From NCBI GenBank assembly GCA_900239685.1, contig OENT01000129.1, positions 9,247 to 73,246 of the forward strand: 64,000 nucleotides of DNA, in the 5' to 3' direction. This document shows positions 37,979 through 50,645 of the stretch, one piece after another. The notes beneath the pieces were generated by a model, which was not told the DNA's origin, ran no database searches, and was given only the letters and a program-made list of their open reading frames with translations. Within the stretch, counting starts at the first letter, position 1, and every line of letters begins with the position of its first letter. This DNA comes from Rotaria macrura. Taxonomy: Eukaryota; Rotifera; Eurotatoria; Philodinida; Philodinidae. Position numbers and translations under genes: made by a program.

Positions 37979-40554
37979 TGATCTACAATGATGACAAGTA
38001 GCTAAAGAAATTCTATAGTACACTACGGAATCTACCTATGCATTAGTTGTCTAGTATTGTTTAGTATACGGGAATGATCTACACACCTGTCCAGAAAACG
38101 GTTCGATGATGAACCTATCATTCTATTATCGGAATTTAGAAATCTTGAAATAAATAAAGTAATTATTCGAGATAATACTTTTTGTGTGCCATTCAACAGG
38201 TAACTTAATCATAAATATGATAAGATTCCTAAATAAAAAAACAAAACAAATATACGATGTGAATTCTGATTCGTATAAAATAAGAAAATATCCTTTTGAC
38301 GCTACTATCAATATATATTTGACTAGGCATTTGCGAGGAGTACTCAGATGGGCATGACAGATGTCGTTAAACATATTCTTGCCGATGATACATGTGTATT
38401 TCACAATCAAATTCAACATGGTAGAATTTATAAAATATCGAGTGGGCACAGTGTAAGAATTTTTTCGATTTAACGATGCTAAAACTGATATGAAATTTTA
38501 TCAGTCAACACTATAAAAAGTAATTATCATACTGATGACATATAGCGTATCATATCGACGTCTACGCCAACGAATTTGTGTCAATCAGCTAAGCTTGATT
38601 TCAATATGATAATACATCGTTGAAATATATCATTTGAAAAAAATTATCTTTTGTTTACAAAGAAATATTCTGGTTGAAAGCATATTGAATTGACAGAGAA
38701 AATATCGGACTCGACGAGTTGCAGCATTATATCTTGAGAATTCGTATGGATTTCTCTCACATTTCACCTAAACACGGGAGATCAGTAGATTAATGATGTT
38801 TTTCAATTCAGACGTCGAAAGACTTAATCGAGTAGCTCCTGTTTCTATACATCGACGAGTTATATTTTGGAAGTTCAAAGAGCAACTTCATAAATATGAA
38901 GGTTTCGATCTTCGCATAGGTTATACATGAATTTTCATTTGATTAGAATATCACATCGTCAAATTTTATTTTACATCTGTGTTTTTTACACATATGTGCG
39001 CTATACATATATTCGAAACTTCGTATATGTTGATAGTACAATATTCATATTCGATGATATGTGTCACACGATGGATAGCCGAACGAAAGTCTTCTTATCA
39101 TACGTAGAAAAAAGCTTAGTTTTAATGCCCAAATAAATTTTCTTTCCGACGATTGTTGAATTCCTACAGTAGCTAGCTAGTTATTTAAAATTCAATAATT
39201 GCGACTACATGTCATCATGAATGGAGAATCTTTCGAGGTCACAATGCTATTCGTAAGATTTCCTGTCTGTGAACATAAACCAAGTCAATTGTATATGGAA
39301 AAAATTTCGTTTTCTCTGACTCAAAATTTAACTTACCGAAAAAGATAACAGCATGACAAGATTATTTCAACATTTTTATCTCGTTTTTATTTTATTTGTT
39401 TTTGAGTGGGTCTTTTCCAATAATGAATCAGTATTGGTTATTCTAGAATAGTTTTTATTCTTTCATGAAGTTGAATTCTTTTCGATACTTATTTATGGCA
39501 TAGTCTATGATATTACTCGTTTTATTTTAAACGACAAATGTTGCATGATTGTTAATCAGAGATTGCTGTACGAATGCAAACAAATGATTAGCAACTAATT
39601 CAAGGACTTTTATTCAATCGTTCTTCTTTTTTACATTAGATATTAATCTGGCCATTGTCGGAATGAAATTTCATCGATAAAACATCTCCGCTGACCCATT
39701 CTTATGTTTTCTAAAAAACTACTTCTCATATCAACAACATTTAAATTCGTTTTAGTTACCATAATACTTTTATTTAACTGCCAGCATCTATTCTATCATA
39801 TTGATAATTTTCACAATTGCTTTGACGGTACATACAGCATTTCTAGATTAAATAATATAGTTATCAGATGCACAAAGATTTTTAGCTCAAGTCTTGTATA
39901 ATCTAGCGATATTGTATTCTTCATTGATATCTTTATAAGCTAGATCATTGAATACTGTTAGGAAAATGCTGCAATCTTAGTTTATCAATGATTCAATAAC
40001 AATACATTGACATCATTTTATAGGCTAGATTTAAGAATTTTATTAACAAATCATTTTACTAGTTGTTCATTTTCTTCTTCGGTACTATCTTAGTTTATAT
40101 TGACTTATGATTTTGATAGACTATACAACTTCATCGTGTTAATTGGCATTCAATTTTATCACATGATGAATTTGCAGAACCTGGCACATAGATTTGTTCA
40201 TTTCATCGATATTTTCAATATTATGATTCATTACAAAGTTTGATTAATGGAATCCGAAAAAAATACTAAATGCAATATACTGACTATACTGCGTTGTCAT
40301 GAAAAATATAACTACATATTATACATTGTTCATTATTCTTTATAATGCATTCAATGAATTAGTAGAGTATATACAATAGTCTGCTATCACTAACTACACA
40401 TAGCACAAAAAAACAGAAGCACAAATAGAATTGTAAATGAAGAGATTTACCGTAAATTAAGAGAAAAAACGTTGGCTTCTTCCTGATATAAAATAAAAAC
40501 ATCGATCGTTTAAAAATATAGACAAGTAAACAAAACATCAAATAATGATTCATA
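37979..40554. other. Gene-poor intergenic region
   Basis: 2.6 kb of AT-rich DNA upstream of the zinc-finger gene. Open frames such as 38126-38449 (-), 38927-39136 (+) and 39704-39901 (+) have no recognisable domains or partner exons. Probably holds the promoter of the minus-strand gene; nothing else identified. Confidence 0.5.
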
Positions 40555-40562
40555 CAACTAAC

Positions 40563-42985
40563 CAGAGGTGTCTATAGGACAGGAAAAACCTGTCCTGTCT
40601 TGTACCCTGTCCTATAACACGTCAGGACAGAGCCAAAATTTCGGGCCGATGTATCGTCTTATGCAGTGCAGAGGAAAACGTGCGTGTCCTGAAAATTTTA
40701 CTCATGCTAACTTCGATTCGAAAAAAGCATCATTTTTATTGTTCTTGAAAACGTAGAATGTGGTATGAGAAGTTCAGATGGGGTTATCATCTGGTAAATA
40801 ACAATGCTATAGTCGTACGAAAATCCTTTAGTCCAATCAAAGTAGTAAAATTGAAAAGATCGGTATAATAGAATAGTAAAAACGTACGTGGGTATAAAAT
40901 TACAATAGTTCTGTATCGTCGGATTATTTCAGTACTATTAAAAATAAAAATATTCAATCACTATCCGCATCTATTGATTCGAATAGCTACCTGATTCGAG
41001 TTCGAATATAAATGGACATCCGAAAGGATAAACTACAAGATTGTTCTGGAAACAAATTCAGTTTTAGATTAACGTTCAGATAATTGAAAAACAAATGTTC
41101 CTATCTTCCTCCTATACAGAGAGAGAAACGTGCTCTCATCCTCATCTCTTCCCACCTATCGCTTCCGCATGTATCAATGAAACTCATCTTAAACTACAAG
41201 TAATGCGGCGTAAGCGCCGCCGACCCTCTACTAAAACCATAGAATATTTTAAAAGCACTGTAGCTAGGCTAGTTCCAGAGTCTTATAATTTTATATACAG
41301 ATATTTCCACCGAATAATCATTGATCGCAAGTGTGGTTCTAAAAACGCAGATTTGATCATTCTCATCGAATAACTACGCACTAGCTTTCTTCGTACCACA
41401 ATCTAGGGTGAACATTAAAAGATAACTTTTAGTCAGCTGTATCCTCCCCCATCCAAGAGTCATAACTAAACAGACCCTAATGATATAGTATCATTCAATT
41501 GGTTTGCGTTGTCCGAAAGTTGATTCCCATCAACATTATGTTAAATGGCAACTCACGACTAGCTTTTACCATCTTATAATATACTTCCTAGATAGATCCG
41601 CATGTCATACAGATCATTTCCAAACACTTTAACTTCTTTCAAAAACCCTGCTCCCATGAAAGCTGACTAAATATTATCACTTGATAACATACCAGTGAGA
41701 CACCTGAGTTTCATTTGCTCACTGTTTTCTTCGATTGAAGTACGCACTCGCTCGACAGAGAGCGAACCAGAACCAACATGTTAATGTATAGATCTCTGGC
41801 ATGAATGCAGCTATTCAGAAGAACTTTTTATTCATCGGCCAGTCGTTCGTCGGGCACCCTTACCTAGCACCATCAATGGTTGCTACAGTGTATGAAAAAC
41901 AGCAGTAACCAAAAATTTCGTAAAACTAAGCACGAATTGGAAATTTTCGACTCCGATCACCTTCGATCAACCCTTACAAAAAAATGTTTTTTTTTGTAAA
42001 GCAAAATTTTTAAAATCTAATAACGGATTCTTGTTCCTCGACCATGATGACATTCGGTTAAACCTTGCAAAATACTATTCTTTTTCTAAAAAAGTCTTTA
42101 CCTCGTCTACAAAAAGGAAGAAGCAAAATTTCAAAAAATTAGAAATGGATTCGGATTCCCCGACCCGGATTACCTTCGGCCAACCCATATAAAAGAATGT
42201 TTTCTTTTATAAATTCTTTCTCTCTTCGCAAGAAAGCAAAACTTCTTAAAAGTAACAACAGATTTGAGTTCTTCGACCCCGATTATCTTTGGTCAACCCT
42301 TATAAAATACTATTCTTTTCGTAAAAAAGTCTTTCTCTCCCTAAAAAAAGGAAAATATATATATTTAAAAAACACTAACGATGGATTCGACTTCCCCGAG
42401 CCAAAAAAAAACATCGTAGTAACGTTTTAGCGTGTTTTCATAAAAGAGGTCAAAAAAAACATTTTTTCGTTCTGTGCGAATGAACGAATGCATTTAACTC
42501 ATTTTGCGTAAGAACCTGCTTTCACAGTAGAGGGAAAAACCAAATCTATTTCTAACTTTCATAACTTATTCTCGAATTGATAGCAGGCAGTTGAGTATTC
42601 ATTTAGATTTGAACTGGAATTTGACAGCCATGGTTTATTTACATGCACGATTTTTCTCTATCCCTTCTATGGAGGATGTGATATGAGAGGTGGGTTATAT
42701 ATGTAGGCGATCTGTCATCTCTATTGCCCTTCCGCATTTGGGATCTAGACAAAGACGCAGACCTAGACCCATACAGCCACATCCAACCATGCATCTTGTT
42801 TATGAATCATTTTCCAAATAAAAATAGTACGTAAACTTAAGTATGAAGATTAAAACAATTCATATTATTTTGCAGGACGAATCAGGGCATGATGGAAACA
42901 ATTCGAATTAACTATTTTTTGTCAGGACAGGGCAAGCTGTGATTGAGAGACAGGGGCGAGCAAATTTGCCTCGTGGAGACCTCTG
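40563..42985. mobile_element. Degraded hAT-like DNA transposon
   Basis: 2.42 kb element. Left end CAGAGGTGTCTATAGGACAG, right end (reverse complement) CAGAGGTCTCCACGAGGC: hAT-type CAGAGGTx terminal repeats. Flanking 8-mers CAACTAAC (40555-40562) and CTACTCAC (42986-42993) match at 6 of 8 positions, consistent with an old 8-bp target duplication. Subterminal CCTGTCCTG/CAGGACAGG motifs cluster at 40575-40630 and recur near the other end (GTCAGGACAGGGC, about 42931), resembling transposase-binding repeats. The interior has only short open frames (41095-41373, 42197-42430) with no transposase motif recognised, so it is non-autonomous or heavily decayed. Confidence 0.68.
41948..42403. repeat. Degenerate ~115-bp tandem repeat inside the hAT-like element
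   Basis: A motif of the form CGACCCCGATTACCTTCGGT followed by CAACCCTTATAAAA recurs at 41948, 42039, 42161 and 42274, with a fifth partial copy (CTTCCCCGAGCC) near 42391. Spacings are 91, 122, 113 and about 120 bp. Each copy is followed by TATTCTTTT.., AAAAAAGTCTTT and AAGCAAAA-type blocks. The copies are well diverged. Confidence 0.7.
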
Positions 42986-42993
42986 CTACTCAC

Positions 42994-45900
42994 TCTCCAA
43001 GAGATATATCGATGATGAAAACAGTTACTAAATAATTTCTACAATGGGATTAGACAACAACAGAATTATAATAGTTGATTGTAACTCTAATCATCTATTA
43101 GCAATCGATACTTTCTCGGAATCCCTTGATTTATTTTATCACAAGCATGTGCATATTTGTACATAACAATAATAGGGTTAATACTGATAATCATTAAAAC
43201 GTACTGATGCTGTAAACAGTCGATCAAATAGAATCAGAGACAATCTAAATATAGATTCAAGGACACGTATTAATGTCGGACCATATGTATTTGGTTAAGG
43301 TCCAACATTCTGTTTCTTTTTCTTTCGTTCTTTTCGTTCCGGTAATATAGGCTAGGGTGTATCTAGTGCAAAGCAATCGAGCTAATTTCTTTTTAAGTAG
43401 ACGAATCACAATGGCTATCGGTTAAGTTTGCAATCTTAGATCTTGCTATACAAAACAAGATAGTAAATTCACCGAGTAAAACACAATGTAGAATTTTACT
43501 TACATTTATTCGTTGATACGCTACAATATGGCTTTAACATCAAACTAGAATGCTGATTACTATAGCAGATGGATCTATATGCAGTTGAACAAAAAAAAAA
43601 CAAATCTTAAGATATTTTTCTTTGTAAACATGTATATTCAAATCTAATAATTATGATTCGACATCCACAGTAACTTGAAGATCTAGAAGAAAACTTTTAG
43701 ATACATATCAGATATAATAATCATCTTTCGATGATACCAAAAACAAATTATACGAATGTTTTCAACAAGTTTCGCTGATGATGTCAAATGGAAATATTGG
43801 CCTATTGTATTTTGAAGCAATTCATGTTTCTCTTATTCAACATGACATTTTATCAGATCGATGATAATTATATAGCTTATACAACAACAGATTCGATATA
43901 GATAACATGAAATTTTTTTCTATAACTCATAGCTCCATATTCTATAATCATTTTTTTAACTTCTTTTCATTCATGAACAAATTTCTATGATGATATATTT
44001 TATTGTTCGTTTCACTTACAGAAATTTTTTTATCATTTCTTTGAATTCATTCTTAATAGCTTCGATTTGTCGTACTTTCCATTTTAGATGACTAGAAATT
44101 TGGTTTCACTTATCACCATCTTTCAATCTTAGAAATGAATATGAATCCATATAGAATGACTTCAATAAATTTTCTTGAGTACTCTTCTAACATTCAACGA
44201 CACTTAAAAGAAGTACTCTCACTTGAACATCGATATTTCTACTACAAACTTATTAATAAAATCAGATCAATTGTAATCCTAGATAAAATAAATAGACACT
44301 CCTGGCAACACAAACAATATTTTAACTCTATCAAAATCACGTTCATCAAATGAAAAGCACCATTATATATATCGAGAAATTAATTTTTTGTGCTCGAGTA
44401 GTTTCTGAGATAAGAAAGATATCCTTCTGTTTTTTGATAATTTTTATGTTAATAATTATTTGTTTATATAGTAAAAAGTCATCCATAGACGATTGTTGAC
44501 ATGAAATAAAGGCAGTATATACGTGGAAGTACGATATGACAATTGTAGAAGAAAAAATAAACTGATGATCAGTTAATGATTTCATTTCTTTTTTGTTTTT
44601 GCGGTATCTATATATTATTACAGTAATCATAATCGAAATTAATACTGATTTTGATAATTAAAATAGTGTCATTAGTATATATGATATCATTAAAGTAAAC
44701 AATACTCTAAAGTGTAAAAGAACGAATGTAAGTATTGATAACAATGACTATCATTGCTCTCTAGATGATATCTTACATTAGTGACCTTCATGAAAGATAA
44801 AATATCTAGGAAAACGTATACGAATGAACTTACGAAAGCGATAGCGTGTATTGTAAATTTAGAGATACCATGATATCTCGTCAACTAAGTACGAATGTCC
44901 TGCTTTTTCTTCAATGATTATCAATCTGTAGTCAAGGACGATACACAATCGAGATAATGGTCAATTTTTGTACTCTCTGATACATAACGCCTTTCGATTT
45001 GTTACGTGCATCATCATGCAGAACAAACATTTCTTACATTTAAGACTCACCCAATTCTCTTTATCAATTGAACAGTCACTATTTACTATATGATTACTAC
45101 GAAGCAAAGTTTGAGTTCTCATGCTAGTGATGACAAAAATCAATCTTTGTTTAGTCAACACTCTAACTATAATTATTGAATTTAGTTCATAAGATTTACA
45201 TTAAATTTAGAATAATCAATAAATGATGCAACTAATGCAATTGCTGTGGTGTTAGCCGTATATATATATATATATATATACATGGAATCGTGCCGAAAAC
45301 GTCTCAAAAAATATCTATCAGTAAAAGTACTGTTGACTAAGATTAGGCCAATGCATTATATACGTGCTCGTAGGTCCAATTTAGCTCGAGCTCAATGTAA
45401 ATACTAATCTAACTGTATTGAGTATAACAGAATTAATATCTTTCATTGCATATTATATGAGAGTCACAAAATACGATATTCGCTGTATTTTATTTAAATT
45501 ATCGCCTATGTAGGTTGCTATTGACAACCGTGCCATATATACATATATTACTTATTAAGTAACTACTTATTGTCTATAGATGAATGATTTACTTGATCAG
45601 ATATTTATGGGATAATCTTAATTATAAACATCGAAACAGTAATAGTCAAAAATGTTTCCAAAGAAAAATATGATTGTTTTCTTTAACTAAAATCGTTGTT
45701 CAAAATCTTCTTCGTGATATTTTTGTATATTTCATATACGAAACAAATGAAAAAAGAACCCTGCTACGTATACAAAGGAAAAACTGATTTCTGTACATGT
45801 GACAAATGAGCACGGTTTTACATACTAATGCAAGGATAAACCGGACAAAAAAAATGAAAAAAAGAATCAAACATTATGAAGCTGACAAACACAGAGAATA

Positions 45901-46141
45901 GTTTTAAATAAAAAAAAGACAAAACATTCATCTTGTTTGTTGTTTCTATTAATATAAAACAAAAAATTAGTTTTTGAGAGGCGGACGAATAAATAAAATG
46001 TATAATAATATGTGTTGATGATTTTCTAAAGCATATTTGACTATAGATAATCCTGCTAATCATCTAGGTCAGTAGAATTTTTTCTTGTTTCTTTTCTTAA
46101 TTCTTTTTCTTTCTAATAATACAAAAACAATAGAAAATAGC
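42994..46141. other. Gene-poor intergenic region
   Basis: 3.1 kb without recognised genes. Contains a (TA)n microsatellite at 45258-45280. Short open frames near 44135-44353 (+), 44346-44630 (-) and 45818-46063 (-) show no family resemblance and no flanking exons. Confidence 0.5.
45258..45280. repeat. (TA)n microsatellite
   Basis: Uninterrupted TA run in the gene-poor region upstream of nothing recognised. Confidence 0.9.
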
Positions 46142-47513
46142 CTAACCACTATAATCAGGTATAGTCCTTGAAACACAATCAAATCGATAGTTTTGTTGAT
46201 AATTATTGTCCCAATATTCTGGACCAACGTATGATTCATAACCGATACAAAATTGTATATTATTTCCGACGCATATACGATCTCGATCGATATCTAAAGT
46301 AAACGTAAAGCGATCATATGTACCATCATAGGAATCGGCAATGTATGTTGCATTATAATCTTGATATGATATCCAATTGTCTGTTGTGTAACGAATTTTA
46401 ACTCGTTTATTAAAACCTAGTGAATTGATTTTCACAGTTCCATATATTCGATTATCAATGGCGTCTAGAATAAAAGCGAAACAGTTTTATTGACTACACG
46501 ATCATGAGAAATTTCTTTATTCAAGAACAAATAAATAATAATCATCTAATAAAACTTACTTGCTTGCTCTAGTGCAACTTTATGACGTGAAACTCGATCA
46601 TCGAAGCTTTGAGCATGGATCGGATTTTCAAACTCTTGTTCTAAATACGTGATTACTTTCATACGTTCTTGATAAAATGATGGTGCACTATCATCATCAT
46701 CACTAATATGTAAATCTTTAAATGCAGCACTTGGCACATGTGGTAACTCATCAGATTTAATTACTTTAACTTGACTTAAATCAAGACCGAAGTCGTCGGC
46801 AAAACGTACGTTTTTCTTTTGATATGCATCGATTCGATCAGCATTCGTTAGTTTAACTGATTGTGATTTTTTTCTTTCAAAACCAGTGAGAAGTATTGGT
46901 ACAGCTAATCTTGATTGAGTAACGGTTCGATATTCGCAATTTTTTCTTCTCGCTAAATAACTTTGACGCTCGTCGTCCAGATCTTCTTCCTGTGCTATAA
47001 AATGATTTTCTTCTGAAGTTATACTTGCATCTGTTTCATCGGTATCGTCCGTCGACGTAGGTGAAGGCGGAGGTGATACGAACGTTTGTTTGGTTATTTC
47101 TGTGTCAATGGAAGCAGGATTCGTATCAATCGATGAAATTTCATTGACGGACGTTTCATTAATCGATGACTCTAATTAGTCAAAAATAATCACAAATAAA
47201 ACAAAATTGTGTTTTTTTTTCTTAAATATATAACATTCTCACTTGTACTTTCTGAAGAATCAGTTACTTGAAAAGATTCAACACTGTTACTTTCGACATT
47301 ATTCGACTGTTCTTCATTTAAACGTTGCTTACGTTTCGACCGGAAGAAACGTGATCGTCTTGATGCAAGCGGTCCAGAAGATGGCTTTGATGGTGTTGCT
47401 GCTACTTCATTATGTTCATTTGTTGTCTCATCATCATCATCATCATCATCGTCATCATTAGGACCATTGACTTGCTGAATGTTTGGAGATTGCAATTGTT
47501 CTTCAGTCGTCAT
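46142..47513 (-). CDS. PPP1R3: Glycogen-targeting protein phosphatase 1 regulatory subunit (PPP1R3 family)
   Basis: Three exons, 47513-47243, 47171-46560 and 46464-46142, in matching phase, giving 401 residues. An RVxF-type PP1 docking site lies near residue 212 in KKNVRFADDFGLDLSQVKVI, the classic family form in which the docking motif is followed by A-D-x-x-G-x-x-L. The C-terminal ~105 residues form a CBM21 carbohydrate-binding domain: GTVKINSLGFNKRVKIRYTT, W-x-S-Y-Q-D-Y, Y-D-R-F-T-F-T-L-D-I and PEYWDNNYQQNYRF. The subunit should bring PP1 catalytic subunit to glycogen and activate glycogen synthase. The N-terminal region is disordered, with a run of nine Asp near residue 20 coded by a trinucleotide repeat and a basic patch RRSRFFRSKRKQR. 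Which vertebrate paralogue (3B/3C/3D) it matches best is unresolved. Confidence 0.93.
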
Positions 47514-50384
47514 CTTGAAATATATACTTTAGCATGATACCAATCTAAAACTAAAACAAGATGAAAAAACAAAACATAAATAATTATCAATGATCCACGA
47601 TATTTGATCTGATTGAAAAATCACATTTTATTATTTAGACTCTCATAGTTTATATGAAAGATCAATATGATTCGAGATATGCTACCGAAAAAAAACGGAG
47701 ACTATTTGACCTTTAGATTTCAATACTGGGTACATTGTATGGAAATTTATTTTTTCTTCTACCTTACTGAGGCATAAAATTGAGAGGACATTAAAAATAA
47801 CAACAACAACAACAGCAGCAGCCGCATGTCAACAATAAATAAAGATTGACGCCTTGAGTTTATATGAGATGGATACTTTTTTACAGTGTGCTGTGCGAAG
47901 TAGTCGAATGCAGTAGCCCTTCTTTTTTCTGTTCTGTTTCCCGATATCGTCACCATCCATGCACCGAAAATTTCCTGTCTGATGATCAATTTTTTTTTTC
48001 TTTATGACTGTAGAAATAGTAAGAAAGAAATACTGTCGGTCTTATTTTCTATTACTTTTGTGCGTGTGCCGGTAGCTTATATCCTCATGGCACTAAATAT
48101 AAAGACTCTAACTGGTTAGACAATATGCAAGGCCAACAAACAAAATACATAGATAGGAGAAAAAAACCAAGGACACGTGTCTATCTATGAAGAACAAAAG
48201 AAAACAGATCTATATTTTCGGTACGATAATAATAACATTTATTTCGTTTTTTTTTCTTGAGGTAATAAACAGAGGCAAATAAAGAAAGGAGAAAAGAAGA
48301 AAAAAATAGGTTCGAATAAATATAAGGGCATAGAATAAAACATATTAGAAAAGCAGAAATCGTCAACTTCAACATAAAAAGAATTACATCTCAATTACCT
48401 TTCACATTATGTCTAAAACAATGTCGACTTACTAGTGTAAAAACAAGCGTTCGTCAAGTTTTTCAAGACAATTTCTTTCATCCAGTTTTTTCCTCAGACT
48501 GCCGACTAACTCTTTAGATCGTGCAAGGATAAAAATCTCCTATGAACTGTTACAGGAAATTTATGGAAGGACCTTTTTTTACAGATAACATGTGAATCAG
48601 TGCATATTTCCTTGACATTCATACGTTCTTTCAAAGATCAAATGAAATTCAGTCACAATAAATATATTAAAGTTGGACGAAATGTTTGTTCGACTACCGT
48701 AAAAATAACGATAATAAAAGAAACGATATAAATTATGAACTTCAAACAGAACGTAACTTCTATACCATATCTTTACACATATACATATGTATATCATAGA
48801 GCGCCTATGTGTCAATAAATACGAAAACTCAGCTTACATACTGATGTTATTATTGAAATCAATACGATGTATTGTTGAAAACCTATCATAATGTTGCTAT
48901 TTTATATGTTTTTATATTAAAAAAGAACTCCAAGTAAGGCAATCATTTGACTACAACATAGTATAAAATATTTAAATAAAAACAATAATCTCGTCTTTTT
49001 TAAATACAATTTATGATCACATCCCATCACATTTGTTAAACCTACCAAATTTTCATCATCTCATAAACAATAAATTCCCAATTTACAATGCGATAGTATC
49101 CTAACTTACTTTAACTAATTTAAAATATACCTATTACAAGCACATACACACAGAAACACACGTATGTCGTATTCATTTCAAAAAAAATATATATAGCCTC
49201 CATGGAGATAGTTTATTGCTACGTTGAAATTGATTTATTGACAAAGTAATATTGATAAGTAATAATTCGAATAACCGTAAACTTTATAAAAAGAAAACAT
49301 CTATCAAATGTTATATTTAGAGAAATGACACTTATAAAATCGAACAAAAAGTCGTCTATTGAAATTCAATTTACCATTTCGATAATTGATTTATCTAGAT
49401 GATGAAATATTTCGCAGTCAGTCTAAAAGAACCAGCAATAGTTACATTCAAGAATAAACAATAAACAAACACAACCAGATGCCTTTTACGAAATGGAATC
49501 CCGTCAAATATAGAATACAACTTGAAAAATTTTTATGTTCTGTCAATAGATATACCTCTGTAGATTAGCGACGCTACTGTAGTCAAAGTCTTTGATGTCC
49601 TCAATGGCATAGTTTGATGGAAGCCGGCAACTAGATCAATTAGTTAATTTATGCTTGTTGATCTGGAGGAAACTCTTCAAGTATATCTATGAATAGCTCA
49701 GAAGCAGTTTCCTCATATCTATGTGCTTCTCTTTCTTTTCTTTTCATTAGCGAGCGTCATTCATTGTATCAAATAATTTAATGAGTCATCATTAATTCTT
49801 AATCGCTTATTTTCATCCAATCAGAGTTGTTCAACACTTATGCAGAATAATATAATTTCATATGTAGAGATAAGATTATGTAAAAATGTATTATCAATCA
49901 TCGATAAATTTCTTAGGAAAAAATTGTTTTTGAAACTTTTCTCTTCTTGATTTTAAACGAAGTCAAGAATTAATTTGATATGGCGACTGTACGATTATAT
50001 TTTTTCTTTCTCGTTGGACATTCATTCATTCCTCTTTTCTTCTTTCTTCCCCATTTTCCATTTTTATTTTTTCTTCTCTCTATATCCGTCCGTTGATGCT
50101 ACCAGCTAGTTGACGTTCTTTTTTTTCTTTTTTGCTTCGCTTGTATTGTTTCTCTTTCTCCATCTTATTTTTACTCCCTCTCTTGGCTTCCTCCGCGGAG
50201 AAGAGCACAGAATCGACGAACGAAGAAGCACATACTGCAAGTGGTGATGACAGTCTGAAGCAAGCCAGAAAAAGGATATTTAACATCTGTGCGTGAGAGT
50301 GAAAAAAAGAGGGACAGACAAGCAAAGCGGCGAGAAGAAAAAGTAGGGGCGAAAATGCGGGCCTTTTTCTTATTCTTCTTCTTC
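47514..50384. other. Intergenic region between divergent genes
   Basis: 2.9 kb separating the PPP1R3-like gene (-) from the GTF3C2-like gene (+), so it should carry both promoters. AT-rich for the first 2.4 kb with nothing recognised; CAA/CAG-type trinucleotides near 47800-47825 are the only repeat seen. From about 50000 it becomes strongly pyrimidine-rich. Confidence 0.5.
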
Positions 50385-50440
50385 ACTCTCTCTCTCTCTC
50401 CTTGCATCTCTTTCTCTCTCTCTCTCTTTTTCTCTTGTGT
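50385..50440 (+). repeat. CT-rich microsatellite in putative promoter / 5' leader
   Basis: Runs of CTCTCTCTCT and TTTCTCTCTCTCT broken by TTGCATCTC, within a longer polypyrimidine tract (about 50000-50450) and followed by a purine-rich block to 50510. It lies 200-260 bp upstream of the GTF3C2-like start codon. Polypyrimidine/polypurine asymmetry of this kind is common at promoters, but a regulatory role is inference. Confidence 0.6.
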
Positions 50441-50645
50441 TCTGGATTTTCGGAAAAGTCGTGAAAGGAAAAAAAAGAAAAAAAAAACGAGAGAGGAAAA
50501 AGAATAAAAATGACCAAATCTTGTCCCCAAATATTGAGATCTAAGATTAATAATATCTTTCAATGGACATACTTGTCATTATGCGATCATTTATTAGGTT
50601 ATTAACAATATACAAATGTTGTAAAAACAACGCAAACAATAACCT

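Noticed and set aside
41095..41373. Open frame inside the hAT-like element as a transposase remnant
   Set aside because: The translation shows no hAT dimerisation or DDE-type motif; coding status cannot be supported.
50171..50563. Open frames across the CT/GA-rich leader
   Set aside because: Arg/Lys/Glu- or Phe/Ser/Leu-rich readings of a polypyrimidine/polypurine tract, best explained as promoter or leader sequence.
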